From the NCBI GenBank assembly GCA_020698575.1, contig CM036250.1:22409500-22473499 (forward strand): 64,000 nucleotides of DNA. Direction: 5' to 3'. Within the stretch, counting starts at the first letter, position 1. Each line of letters opens with the position of its first letter. The position numbers were made by a program, and so were the translations under genes. The notes under the pieces are model-generated. The model saw only the letters and a list, made by a program, of their open reading frames with translations, had not been told where the DNA came from and ran no database searches. This stretch comes from Bostrychus sinensis. Lineage: Eukaryota > Chordata > Actinopteri > Gobiiformes > Eleotridae. Below, piece after piece: positions 1 through 10,298 of the stretch.

Positions 1-442
1 GACACTGGCTGATAAAATAAAAGCAATCAGAGGACACACTGACATAGGCAGCTTAAGAATGCATCACACACAAATTAGGATTTATATAAGTTTTGATGTT
101 ACACAAGTTCTGGGAACTAGACAGGAAATCAATTTAACTCATTATATGCAACTCAATTTATGTAAAATGTAAATTGCCTCTGCCTTTCTAAAATGCTCCT
201 TTTATACTCTATTATCTTACTGATATGTTGCCAATTTACATTAAAAACGTTTCTGCAGTATTTTATTAGTAAGGCTTTCTTTATCAAGCTTTTGTTGATC
301 AACTAAAACAAGAAGTGACTTATTGCGCTAAATGTTTGGGAAATAGAACGTCTATTGAGGGTGCTTTTGGGTAAAGGGAATAAGCATTGCCAAACAAACA
401 TGTTCCCAGGCACTCCACGCTTGTACAAAAAGGCATGATGAA

Positions 443-806
443 ATATACATCAATCAGGCTTAACATTATGACCACCTGTCCAATATGCAGCCCCTTATGC
501 AACAAACGTTCTTGCTCCCAATGTGCATCTCCTGTCACTGGTTCACTTTTCTTTCATTGGACCATTTTTGAGTACTGACCACTGTTGACTCGTGACACCC
601 CACGTGCTTTGACCCAGTTGTCTAGCCATCACAATTTGACCCAAATCAACTTTGCTCAAATCCTTACAATTGCCCATTTTTCCTGCTTCTAACAAGTCTA
701 CACATCTTCAGCCTAACACAGTTATACCTCCCACTAACAGGTGAAATGAGAAAATCTGTTATTAACTTTAACTGTCAGGGTTAATGTTATGCATAATTGG
801 TATATA
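443..806. mobile_element. Tc1/mariner-like MITE, copy 1
   Basis: The left end (tacatcaatcaggcttaaca, about 446) and right end (ttaatgttatgcataattgg, 781-800) are imperfect inverted repeats of each other. The same ends occur on the element at 25662-25919, so the two form one family. The interior has no transposase frame. The ends resemble a widespread fish Tc1-like terminal repeat; that family assignment is from memory. Confidence 0.6.
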
Positions 807-814
807 TTTAAAAA

Positions 815-1030
815 AAAACTGGCCTTTTTTGTTGCCTCATCAGAACTTTTTGAGATGTGTTGCTGCCACCAAATTCAAAATGAACTATTAGTTTTCATGA
901 AAGGGTAAAATCTCCTCTTTCGAATCAGGGTAATCAATTCTCTCTTTGAGCATATTTGCCACCGTCTGTCCCATTTTGGCTTCAAATCACTGAATAATAA
1001 AATCCTGTCTTTTATGGACAAAACCTCAGA
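815..1030. repeat. Dispersed fish repeat (ttgctgccaccaaattcaaa type), copy 1
   Basis: The block has the order tgttgctgcca-ccaaattcaaaatg, then a ttttcatg-aaa-ggtaaaat stretch and later gaataataaaat. The same order is seen at about 19885-20105 in the first b4galt3-like intron, so this is an interspersed repeat. It has no coding content. Confidence 0.5.
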
Positions 1031-1377
1031 TTAAAGCAACACCTACGCAAGAGCTAACAAGTGGGTGCACTAATCTCAAAGGTACTTGTACTCTCATAGT
1101 TCAACACCCAAAGGACAAAATGAGTTTAATTTGGATGCCAAGCCCTACAGCTACAGACACACACCATAATCAGGTGAACCACAGCAAGGGAGAGACGGGC
1201 AGACGGAGAAATAAAGAGTGGCAAAAATGAGAGAAAAACTCAGCACAAAGCCGGTGAGAGGAAGCAGAAAAAGCTGTAATGTTATCAGTGAAAAGCCCTT
1301 ATCCAAATGCGGTCCCCTGCCAACAAGCCTGCAGGGTACTACTGTTTGCATGCCTTCTGTGCCACTGTGGATACTGC

Positions 1378-1852
1378 AAATACACGCGCTGGCCACTTTA
1401 TTAGGCTCTCAATGCAAATATCTAATAACCAAATCACAAGGCAGCAACTTAATGCATTTAGGCATGAGGACAAACCCCCCATCTGACCATCGACGGAATT
1501 TTGTTGTAAGCCTGGTATGTATAATGAAAAAGAAAGCACTTTAACTTTAAGTTCAAACTGAGCATCAGAATAGAGAAGAAAGGGGATTTAATTAAGTGCC
1601 TTTGAACGTGGCATGGGCTGGGAATTTCACACACAACTGCCTCTATGGAGAAAATATCCAGTGAGTGCCAGTTATGTGGACGAAAATGCTTTGTTGATGC
1701 CAGAGGTCATAGAAGAGCTGGTTTCAGATGATAGAAAGGCAAAGACAGCTACAACCAGGCAGAAGACTGTCACCAAACACAAACCACACACTCCAAACAC
1801 ACTGCTATGCACAAGTAGTGTACCTAATAATGTTGCTACTGAGTGTATATGG
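1378..1852. mobile_element. Degenerate Tc1/mariner-like element
   Basis: The left end reads atacacgcgctggccacttt and the right end tgtacctaataatgttgcta followed by gagtgtat. Reverse-complementing the right end gives the left-end pattern with a few mismatches. Inside, around 1665-1760, is a remnant with the order cagag-gtcatagaagagctggtt-gatagaaaggcaa, like the front part of a fish Tc1-type transposase region. The frame is short and unlike a full transposase, so the copy is dead or internally deleted. Confidence 0.6.
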
Positions 1853-2407
1853 CAATAATCGATTCACAATGCAATTATCCATAAGAAATAACAAAATGGC
1901 TGAACACATAAAATAGGGTCCCAGTGCTGTGGACTTGGAGAATAATGTGTGGATGACTACAAATGTATGTATGGTCTGTTTTGCTTAGGCTGGAAACGGT
2001 CCCAGATGGAGTGGCTTGCCAAGCTCCCTGCTTCTCTCTTTGGGCGCTGGCAAAAGGCACAGGAAATCAGGGAGTCAGTGAGAAGGAACATTTCATCCTG
2101 CCAAAAACTAAATTTAATAGAAAACTGTGAGAGGACAGAATCTTATGCTCTCAAATGGTGTCACAACAAACAATTGTGGGCTGGCAGGTTTTATGCAACT
2201 AAAATGCGTAACCTTCCCCAGTAAATGATCATGTGTGTTCAATAAAGTATTAACAGGGTAAAGTAAAATGAATATTTGCTATTGCAGGTTTTTATACAAG
2301 TAAAATGCAAATAGACAATTTTAAGACTGCAAAATTTAAGCCTATATTTTGTGATAATGTTACATAATCTTGACTTCTTTTTTATGAGTAGGGATAAACC
2401 TCTAGCA

Positions 2408-2701
2408 CAGGGGTGTCCAAACTTTTTCGCCCACATACTTAAAATTGTACCACAGCAAGTCCCATCAGCTGCTCCATTGCCTTCAGAGGTCTTCACACAG
2501 AATCCTTCTCATGGATAATATCGATTTTACTCAGGATGCCCTTCTACAACCACACATCCAGGCAACAGGGACTGGTACATAGTATGGAAGAATTTTTTTT
2601 ATTTTATTTTTTTCCTAAAAAGTCTTCTTCTTAAAAAGTTGGATTATATAGAGCCACTTTTCACTGCAGGTCAGATGAAGACTATAGTTCGGACACCCCT
2701 G
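2408..2701. mobile_element. Non-autonomous hAT element with 8-bp target duplication
   Basis: The element begins caggggtgtccaaact and ends agttcggacacccctg, an inverted pair with one mismatch. It is flanked by perfect 8-bp direct repeats ctctagca at 2400-2407 and 2702-2709. An 8-bp duplication is the mark of hAT transposition, and the central TA fits the Buster/Charlie-like preference. At 294 bp with no transposase frame it must have been moved in trans. Confidence 0.85.
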
Positions 2702-2939
2702 CTCTAGCACATACTGTAGATGCAGATGAGCCCATTTTGAAGTAACATTGGACCTACTTTAACTACTAAAGTAGAGATTTTGTTCCAGCTCTGGTAGAGA
2801 ATAGCTGAGAAAGCTGTCACGTACGCCTTAAATTTGCTGTATGGTGTTTATAAGGGAAGTATGCTAATTTGAAAGTAGGCTAATAAAAGACTTTGAATGA
2901 GTAAATTTATGCCACTAGTTACGCTTGAGTCACACTTAG

Positions 2940-3111
2940 CTGCACTGGGGCCTCTCCCATCCTCTCCCTTCCCTCCTCCTCTGCTCTGCTCCATCCAAAA
3001 GGGGAGAAAGAAAGAGGAAAAGAAGGCAGTCTTGTTCACTTTCTGGGCTCGACCCCCGGCTCACAGTCACTTCCTCGGGTTGGACCCAGCAACAACAGCC
3101 CTGACGCGCGG
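2940..3111 (+). promoter_or_regulatory. bgn: Probable biglycan promoter and non-coding exon 1
   Basis: A pyrimidine-rich then GC-richer stretch, unlike the AT-rich surroundings, ends at a good splice donor (gcgcgg then gtgagt, GT at 3112). A TATA-like tataagg lies near 2850. Vertebrate biglycan genes have a non-coding first exon, and the first coding exon at 10286 starts with an acceptor and only 13 nt of leader, so an upstream exon must exist. Exact limits and transcription start are inferred. Confidence 0.4.
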
Positions 3112-3963
3112 GTGAGTGGTGCGCTGTGGAGGTGGAAGTTACAGAGCCCCGGGACACACCGCGACCATCCCTCAATGTGATATTTACACATAGAGCAGCT
3201 CTCCGGGACACTCTCATGCCCAAAGGGACTATTGTCTGTAATTGGAGTTCATACCTGATTTAAAGAGGTAAGAATTATACTGATATTTTTTAATAATATA
3301 TTTATATATATTTAAATAATCAAAATTTCTAAAAGAAGATTGGAGAACTGATTTTTCACACATTATTAGGCTATACTTTTCAATCAACATGAAATAGTTT
3401 CAAATGTACGTTTTATATGTGATGTTTGCATTTTTTAAAACACATATATTGTTATTATTATTATTTTATTTGTTTTATTTGGAGCATTTATTTTTCTTCT
3501 GTATAAATGAAACGTTTTACATCTCCGGCTGAAATTGCAATAATAGTGATAAAATCCTAAACGTGTGACGCTTGTGTGCCACTTTCGACTTAGTTCACTA
3601 GATGGCGCTAATTCCCTCGAAGGAATGTGGCAACAAACCACAACAAAGTGAACACCAGACACAGCCTTGTGGTAATGCAAACTTTGCTGTCTCATCTTTA
3701 TCTTGAGGTTTGCCTTTTGCATTCGTTGCATGATTTATAGCATTTTTTTTTAAAAATCCCCAGCATCTTTTAGTGTGAATAATTACAGTGCTCCTCTGGT
3801 ACGTGTCATGTGCTGCACTTAGAGTTAACGTCTGCCCAAGTAGTTTTCAGATTGACAAGGCTTGAAATAGCTGTGGTTTTACAAGATATGTAGGCCTATT
3901 TTACAGTCACATGTTCATACTGTAACATAACTTTACACACTATTAGACTGGGGTTTTATTTGT

Positions 3964-4132
3964 TCACAAGCCAGAGTTGTTTTGTGCCAGTCCCAAGCCC
4001 CGATAAATGGAAATGGTTGCGCCAGAAAAGTCATAAACCTTCATCTATGCCAAATTAATATGCAAATCATTCCTTAGAAGCAGATGATTTGTTGTGGCAA
4101 CTCTGTAAAGGAAATGCCATAAGGAAAGAAAC
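3964..4132 (+). repeat. Family A dispersed repeat, near complete copy
   Basis: Order seen: gtgccagtcccaagcc, gataaatgg, gttgc, tatgccaaat, atatgcaaatca, gcagatgatttgttgtggca, aaggaaatgccataagg. This order recurs in both orientations throughout the window and defines the family. It has no open frame; it is probably a SINE or a LINE 3' fragment, but the class is not settled. Confidence 0.7.
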
Positions 4133-5136
4133 ATTTTTTGTGGTTAATTTGATGAGTTCAGAGTTGTCTGCCCCATGTGTAAGCTGTTTAGTTTATTCAG
4201 ACAGGGGACAGATACTGGTTGCCCATCATTTAATTTGATACAAGTCTACAGGATGACTGGTCTGTCCACCTGCTCGTTGGTCTGGTCCCTGTCCAGTCTG
4301 TCCTGTATGCATCATTATCCATTTTCTTCTCCCAGTACCTTGTTATAGGCCTGTATTTTTTAGCTTGGTGGTTTGAATTGACCCTAACTTTATACTTGTC
4401 ATTGTTGCTTGAAATGTGCTGAATCTGTCATTTTGGTTTTCAACAAGCGGCCATTGTTTACAGCCAGTTTTCATAGCCCACTCAGTCCTAGTGCATACTT
4501 AGTGCCACATACAGTACTTCTCTGAGGCTCTTCTGCCCACAGCCCTGGCTTCTGCAGGTCGGGCTGCCCTCGTTGACTGGACTGGGCTTCACTTTTGTTG
4601 TTGTTCTTTAGTCTTCCTCTTTTCCCCTTTCTGCTCTGGTTAGTCCCTCGCCTCGGCTGCGCTGAGCAACTGCAGACCACATCCAAGCTCGGCGGCAACA
4701 GTGGAGCTGCCAAACAGTTCCTTTTTTTAGGGCACGCAGTCACCAAATTACAGCCACTGGGGCAGTTCACTCCACCCAAAAGCTCCTTCTGCATCTGCCT
4801 AGCACCAATGAGCCTTCATATGCATGCACTCTAAGTGTTAATGGAAACAGAAAAACTAAGTGACTAAGAGACCATTAAAATGACCACAATATTTTATAGA
4901 TCTAATGCCAAAGTTGATAATGTGAATGTGTAAATCATCCTTTATTTCTCTTTGTTCGAATAGCTGCAGTAAATCATGGTGCTGCTATGTGTGGCAGTTA
5001 AGCTTTAATTAATTGCTTTTGAAAGACCAGACCCATACAAATATCAAAACAATACATTTTCACTTTTATTCAAAACTATAGGCTCCCAGGTGATGAAGTG
5101 GTTAGTTACCTTTGGTGCAGAAGGGGGAGGTAAAAA

Positions 5137-5205
5137 ATGGTGCCGGTCCCAAGCCTCAATAAATGGAAAGGATTGCATCAGGAAGGGTATCCGGTGTAAA
5201 AACCC
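5137..5205 (+). repeat. Family A repeat, 5' fragment
   Basis: Contains gtgccggtcccaagcctcaa, taaatgg, then gcatcaggaagggtatccgg and tgtaaaaac, after which the match stops and a SINE-like unit begins. Confidence 0.65.
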
Positions 5206-5214
5206 AAAAAAGCA

Positions 5215-5412
5215 CTAAAGGGAGCAGTCAAAATTTTTAAAAAGATATTTTTTAGGCCTTTTTTGGCTTTATTTTTAGATATAAAGCCAAAAAAGAGAAG
5301 TGACAGGAAATCATTGGGGAGACATTTGGCAAATTGTGAATCCGGACTCGGCTCCACAACACCGAGGAAGGCTATAGTTGCCTTGCATATGCGCAGCAGC
5401 TCAACCAAATGT
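5215..5412 (-). repeat. tRNA-derived SINE-like unit
   Basis: Shares with 35006-35213 the order of a ttttt-ggc-tt stretch, gacaggaaatcat / gggagacattt-gcaaa, a ctatagttgccttgcatatg block and gcagctc-accaaat. The 35 kb copy continues into a reversed tRNA-like head (gagctatacca). The unit is therefore read on the minus strand. Confidence 0.5.
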
Positions 5413-5573
5413 GTGGATGTGAGTGAGTGAGTGGGGACTATGGATGGAAATTAGCTCTGAGCTATAATCCGGTGTATTTACGGCACTAGCTGCTGTTCAT
5501 TAATACACGCTGTCCCATATAAATAAATAAATAAAATCAAATAAACCAGCTGAGCTAAACCACAGCACAAAAC

Positions 5574-5725
5574 ACCTTTTTTGGGGGACTTTTCAAGGCT
5601 TTATTGGACAGGACAGTAGAGAGGACAGGAAATCATGGGGGGAGAGAAATTCAGTAAATCATAGGAGTCTAAACTCAAACCCATGACCATGCATGCTCTA
5701 CCAACTGAGCTATACTGTGGCGCAA
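5574..5725 (-). repeat. tRNA-derived SINE, minus orientation
   Basis: The right end, ctctaccaactgagctatac, is the reverse complement of a tRNA-like A box (tagctcagttggtagagc). Further left, ccatgac with aactcaaac reads on the minus strand as a B-box-like ggtttgagt. The body (ggacagtagagaggacagga) matches the related units at 5215 and 35006. Confidence 0.65.
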
Positions 5726-6552
5726 AAGACCTTTTTAAAAAAAATAAATAAATAAAAAATCTTTGCAAGGTAAAATTGCTAGAAAGCCAGACACTGCTAA
5801 TAGTTGCTTAGTCAGCATCACTAACAGTCTTCATATGATTTTAATTTGGACTATGAATAGCCCTGTGTGAGTGCTTGGGTCTCCCTGTGCACATACAATA
5901 TTTGGACACAGAATAAAAAATTGCCACATTAAAAATCATTACCTCCATCGCTGTAGTAACAAACTTGGCTAGAGGTACACATTTGCCATAAAACATATTT
6001 GCTCCAAAGGAAGGAGGAAATAAATGTGTTCAAACATTTGTGGTAACTGCCTTTCTCCAGACTGCGGTCTTGGGAGAAAACAAACACTATGCATTGTCTC
6101 TATGATTATACTCGCAGAGAACATATAGTTTACATATGCATTTGTTTAGCTTGACGGGGGCACTGGCCTGAGTGTGGGAACTCTGTGGGCATCAAAGTAA
6201 TTGCGGTGGGTGGCAGGGGTGACTGTAGCAGACACTTGATGGAGAGCACATATACGAAATGTAAAGCTAATGACAGCCTGTGTGTGGGAAACTCAAACAC
6301 TCAGAGCTCTGTGGTTACCAGATGGTGCTTATCGGTCCATCTAAGCATCCCGCCGTAAATCCTTCCTCATGAACAGTATATCTCTATTTAGATCTTTTAC
6401 AAATTCATTAGCAATAAGTAGATATCACTGTGTTAAAACTACATCAACACTATTTTGGTGTAAAACTAGCCAGACATTGCATTCTAGATCTAGGTAAATT
6501 AATGGTACTGAATTTGTTTGCATGTGTTTAAACATAGACGCTAATTGTCCAT

Positions 6553-6664
6553 TTTCCTTTCCTGTTGGTTTTTCACCAGATGCCCTTCCTGGTGTAACCC
6601 TCCCCATTTATCTGTACTTGGAACAGGCACAAAGACTACACTGGCCTGTGATTCTCTATGGGTT
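6553..6664 (-). repeat. Family A repeat, partial, minus orientation
   Basis: Seen in reverse: ttttcaccagatgcccttcc, tggtgtaaccctccccattt, atctg, then ttggaacaggcacaaag and tacactggcctgtga. This is the reverse complement of the family A front half. Confidence 0.65.
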
Positions 6665-6917
6665 GATGTTTCTGGATAGTACCTTTACTTGCTGTTAAAT
6701 GTGCAATTATAGCCTTAGACCTTACATTCACCTTTATATCTTAAAATGCACTTGGTCCCACCCGACAACATTTGGGTAACCCAAACACAAAGAATGCCAC
6801 CCAGCTATTCATCCATTAAACTATTCTTAGTCACAAACAACTGAGATCCAAGCCAACCATTGTCTATGCTCAAATACAAGCAGTGCTAAATACAGAGCTA
6901 TTAAAGCTGTTTGATTA

Positions 6918-7116
6918 GTGGCAGAGTGGTTAGAGCTTCTGCCTCTCAGCAAGGAGGTTGTGGGTCCGATACTATGTCCTCCCTGTGTTATCAAGGATTT
7001 TCTTGGGGTACTCCAATGTCCAAAGACATGCATGTATTGTGGGTGAATTAATAAATCCAAATTTCCCTGGTGAATGAATATGAAAGTGCCCTGGGACCAA
7101 GTGACCACTGTCCAGG
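6918..7116 (+). repeat. tRNA-derived SINE-like repeat
   Basis: Starts ggcagagtggttagagcttc, an A-box-like tRNA segment, and continues to ggttgtgggtccgatac, a B-box-like segment about 35 bp on. It ends after gtgccctgggaccaagtgac. The spacing fits a tRNA-derived head, but it cannot fold as a working tRNA. Confidence 0.55.
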
Positions 7117-8699
7117 CTGAAGAACGGTCCATGGCTAAAAGGTTTATGTTTGTTATTCTGACTTTTCATTCCCTGCTTGTCACTTTGTTTTTGTCCAGTC
7201 TTTTCCAAAATATTCTTGCACCTTTGACTTCACTGTACCCACTTCTATACAAATTAGAATAATCAGTGTTTTGACCCTGGAGCCTACACACCACCCTGTC
7301 TCATTTTTAGATTTATGTAATTTAGCTGCTATACCTCCTAAACGGTTGCAGTAAAGTGTAGGTGTATGAATATCATGTTGTGTCCCTGTGTGTCACGTGT
7401 GAGATTCTGCTGTCTATACACTATTTTCTGGCCTCATCCCATTGAGTGCATTCTTTAGACCAAGTCAAGGCCAGTGGTGCTTTTTCTTTGCTGCAAAATG
7501 GTATAATTTGCAGCTATTTTTATTGCAGAGAAACAGACTGAAAGGACTATTTTCTGTACTCTCTGGTCAGATCCACCTCATGCACTGGGCTTTTTGTTGA
7601 ATTGAATTTCTATAATACTCAAAACAAAACAGTTCTTGACCTTTCACTGTAGATGAGTACATTTTTTTTATTTCTTGCTCTAAATATATTCGGCACAGTT
7701 ATGATCCTAAGTGTTTAAAATGAATTGGTAAGTGCTTTTTTTTTTTTTTAAATCCCTCATTACCCCAGAGGTGCAAAGTAACTAATTAGTGGCTAGTGTA
7801 TTTTCTGGGTACATTTTCTGACATACTTTTGCTTTTAGACAAAATTTTAGAGTTGAGTAGAATTAACATTTTCTCTAAATTTAACAACACAATTTAAGTT
7901 ATTGTTAGATGATGAATAGAGGCTAAAAATATATATGACATAACCAGCCTAGTGTTTTTTTCTAGCAGCCAAGAAAGGAATAAAAAGATTCTGATGTGAC
8001 ATACTGTATATCCTTCTCTGAACCTTCAATAAGTGAACAAAATCCCTTCACCACCATAAAACCATACTTTGCAGCTTATGACAAGGTCAAAGGATCTGCA
8101 TCTATTTGCTCTTCCACATTTCAAAACCAATTTATACCACTCCTTGCTTCATATTGATAAGTTACCTACTCTTATTGCCACATATTTGTATATAAAAACT
8201 ATCCACATATTGCTGTTGACAATCAGACTATTGTGCTCCAGGGGATTAAGTACTGGGAGATCAGGGATTGAATTAACATGGCAGGATTGGAGATTATCGG
8301 GTTTTAGGTCACCCTAGTGAAGTGCTAGGCATCACTTCATTCATTGCATTAGCCTGCGGTAAAGGTCACAGTAAAAGATGAATTGGCCTGGCAATAATTT
8401 GTTTTTTCTAGGAAATGGTTTTAGGGTTATACAGAGGGAAGTTCGAGGTAAATCAAATAAAGCAAGCCTGCCATCACACGCATGCCACTGTGTCTGGTGA
8501 CCCCAATTAGCTGTGTGTATGAATGACATCATGGAGCTGTGCTTTACGAGATGCTTACTCACACTGATGTATTTGGAGTTGCACTTGCACACCCTAGAAA
8601 TGAATGGTGGCATTGTTTAAGGAATGGCTCTTTCCACTGCTAAACTGATGTGTCCTCTTCACTTCCTGATTGGCTGCTCAGAGGAGACTCCTGGGAAAG

Positions 8700-9055
8700 C
8701 AGTGATGGAAACTAACTACATACTTTTTAATTTACTTAAGAAGATCTTTTGAGGAAAACGTACTTTTGGGTACATTTTTCTATACACACTTTTACTTGAG
8801 TAAATTTTGGAGAAAGAAATGTTTTAGTATTTAGTAGGAAGTATTTTTGATCCCATTATTACCAGTAGCAGTGGTAATAGTAGTTATAGTAAGTAGTTGT
8901 AATAGTTGTAATAATAGCAGTAATAGTACCAACAGTTGTAGTAGTAGTAGAGGTATTAACAGTAAAGAAATTATAGCTACAATTACTGGCACTTCTTAAA
9001 GTAACAGTACTTTTACATAGATTTGGAGTAGTTCTTTCACCTCTGTGGGAAAGTA
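8700..9055. repeat. gtggaaagtaact-type repeat with expanded agt triplets
   Basis: Ends resemble gatggaaactaactacatac at the left and agttctttcacctctgtggg at the right, the inverted ends of a family also seen at about 14160, 27057, 28890 and 45165. The middle has grown into imperfect agt/ata trinucleotide repeats (8870-8975). Confidence 0.55.
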
Positions 9056-9624
9056 AAGGAAGAAGACGGTGACAGTTTGTCCAAGAGGTTTTAATGACTT
9101 AGTTCAGTTTGTGCCAGCCTGGGCTCAGACTCCATTTCCTCACATGTCCCTTAAGGACAAAGTTTTAGGTGTGGTGCAAACAGTAGGGCTTTATAATTAC
9201 ACATGTCCAGACCATTTCATCATGGATTATGTGGTGCCCAACTTTTATTCATCACTTTTCATTATTGTAAATACTGAGTGTTTCCCTATTGGCCGTGGCT
9301 GGACAGTCTGTGTGGGCATTGGAGAAATGGTTTGTTATTTGTCCATTATTGCCACCGGTACTAAGTGTTGGTTGTATGTGCCTTGTCATCACCAGTTTCA
9401 ATTAGATATAGTGCACACTACAGACTAAACTTAGTGGGATAATGTTATGTAAGTCATGTAGCAACTTGCTGCAGTCCAAGACCAATATTTGTGCCATGTT
9501 TTGTGTGTGGCAGTTGTGAATTTAGGCTGCCTCCTCAGTGAAGTTGGTAGTACCTCTGTCTGTCGTGAGGGAGAGTGAGGTTCGAGGCCTACAAAGCCAA
9601 AACTTCAGCCGCAATTTCACTTTA

Positions 9625-9692
9625 TTGATCTCAAGCCTGAATATAGAGGGTTGCATCAGAAAGAGTATCTGGTGTAAAAACCTATGCCAGAC
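9625..9692 (+). repeat. Family A repeat fragment
   Basis: Contains ctcaagcctgaata, gggttgcatcagaaagagta, tctggtgtaaaaacctatgc. It covers the front half only. Confidence 0.6.
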
Positions 9693-10298
9693 TGAATATG
9701 TGAACTACTGGTTGATTTATTGTGCACCAGGCTATGAATCATATTTGCCACACAACATATCTTCTTACTCACAGGGGCACTTCTGTTGTATGTGCCTGTT
9801 TATTGTTTAAAACATTGATGAAAGGTTAATAGATAAATGCACAGCTCAAAACTCTGACTGTTCCATCATTTGTAAATCATAATAATATGATACAAGATAT
9901 GGGGAAAGTTGTACACTACAAGAAACAAACGGGTGGCTTCTATCCTGCAAGAATTTAGGGTTGTGAGAAGTTATGCTCTCTATTTCAAATCAAGGTAGAT
10001 TTATACTGATTTTAAGACATATATATATAGATATAGATATATTTTATATATTTAATGCTTATTTAATGTATTTTATTGACTAGCTTATAAAATACAGTTG
10101 CTATTTTATGTATTTAAAATGTGCATTAACTTAAGATCAATATAATGTGCGTCTCTTGACAAAAGTACACGTAACACAGAAATGCATGTGAAATGCAATA
10201 AAAGACACTAACACCAAAGTGGCCATTGATTTATCTGGCTTTCCTACAGATACACTGTCTATCATCTGTCCTTTCTCTGTTCCAGATTTTTGTTGAAG

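Larger units (their letters stand above)
3112..10285 (+). other. Large first intron of the biglycan gene (inferred)
   Basis: No supported coding exon lies here. It holds family A repeat copies (3964-4132, 5137-5205, 6553-6664, 9625-9692), three tRNA-derived SINE-like units (5215-5412, 5574-5725, 6918-7116), blocks of the gtggaaagtaact repeat (about 7760-7870, 8700-9055) and short AT-rich simple sequence near 10020-10055. Open frames here are short and unlike known proteins. Confidence 0.4.

Noticed and set aside
1949..2224. 91-codon open frame upstream of biglycan
   Set aside because: No recognisable domain, no splice context, and located among transposon remnants.
5680..5725. Possible functional tRNA gene
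   Set aside because: Only A- and B-box-like segments of a SINE head are present; the sequence cannot form an acceptor stem.
9069..9428. 119-codon open frame on the plus strand
   Set aside because: Starts at GTG, follows a repeat, has no match to a known family, and lies in the inferred biglycan intron.
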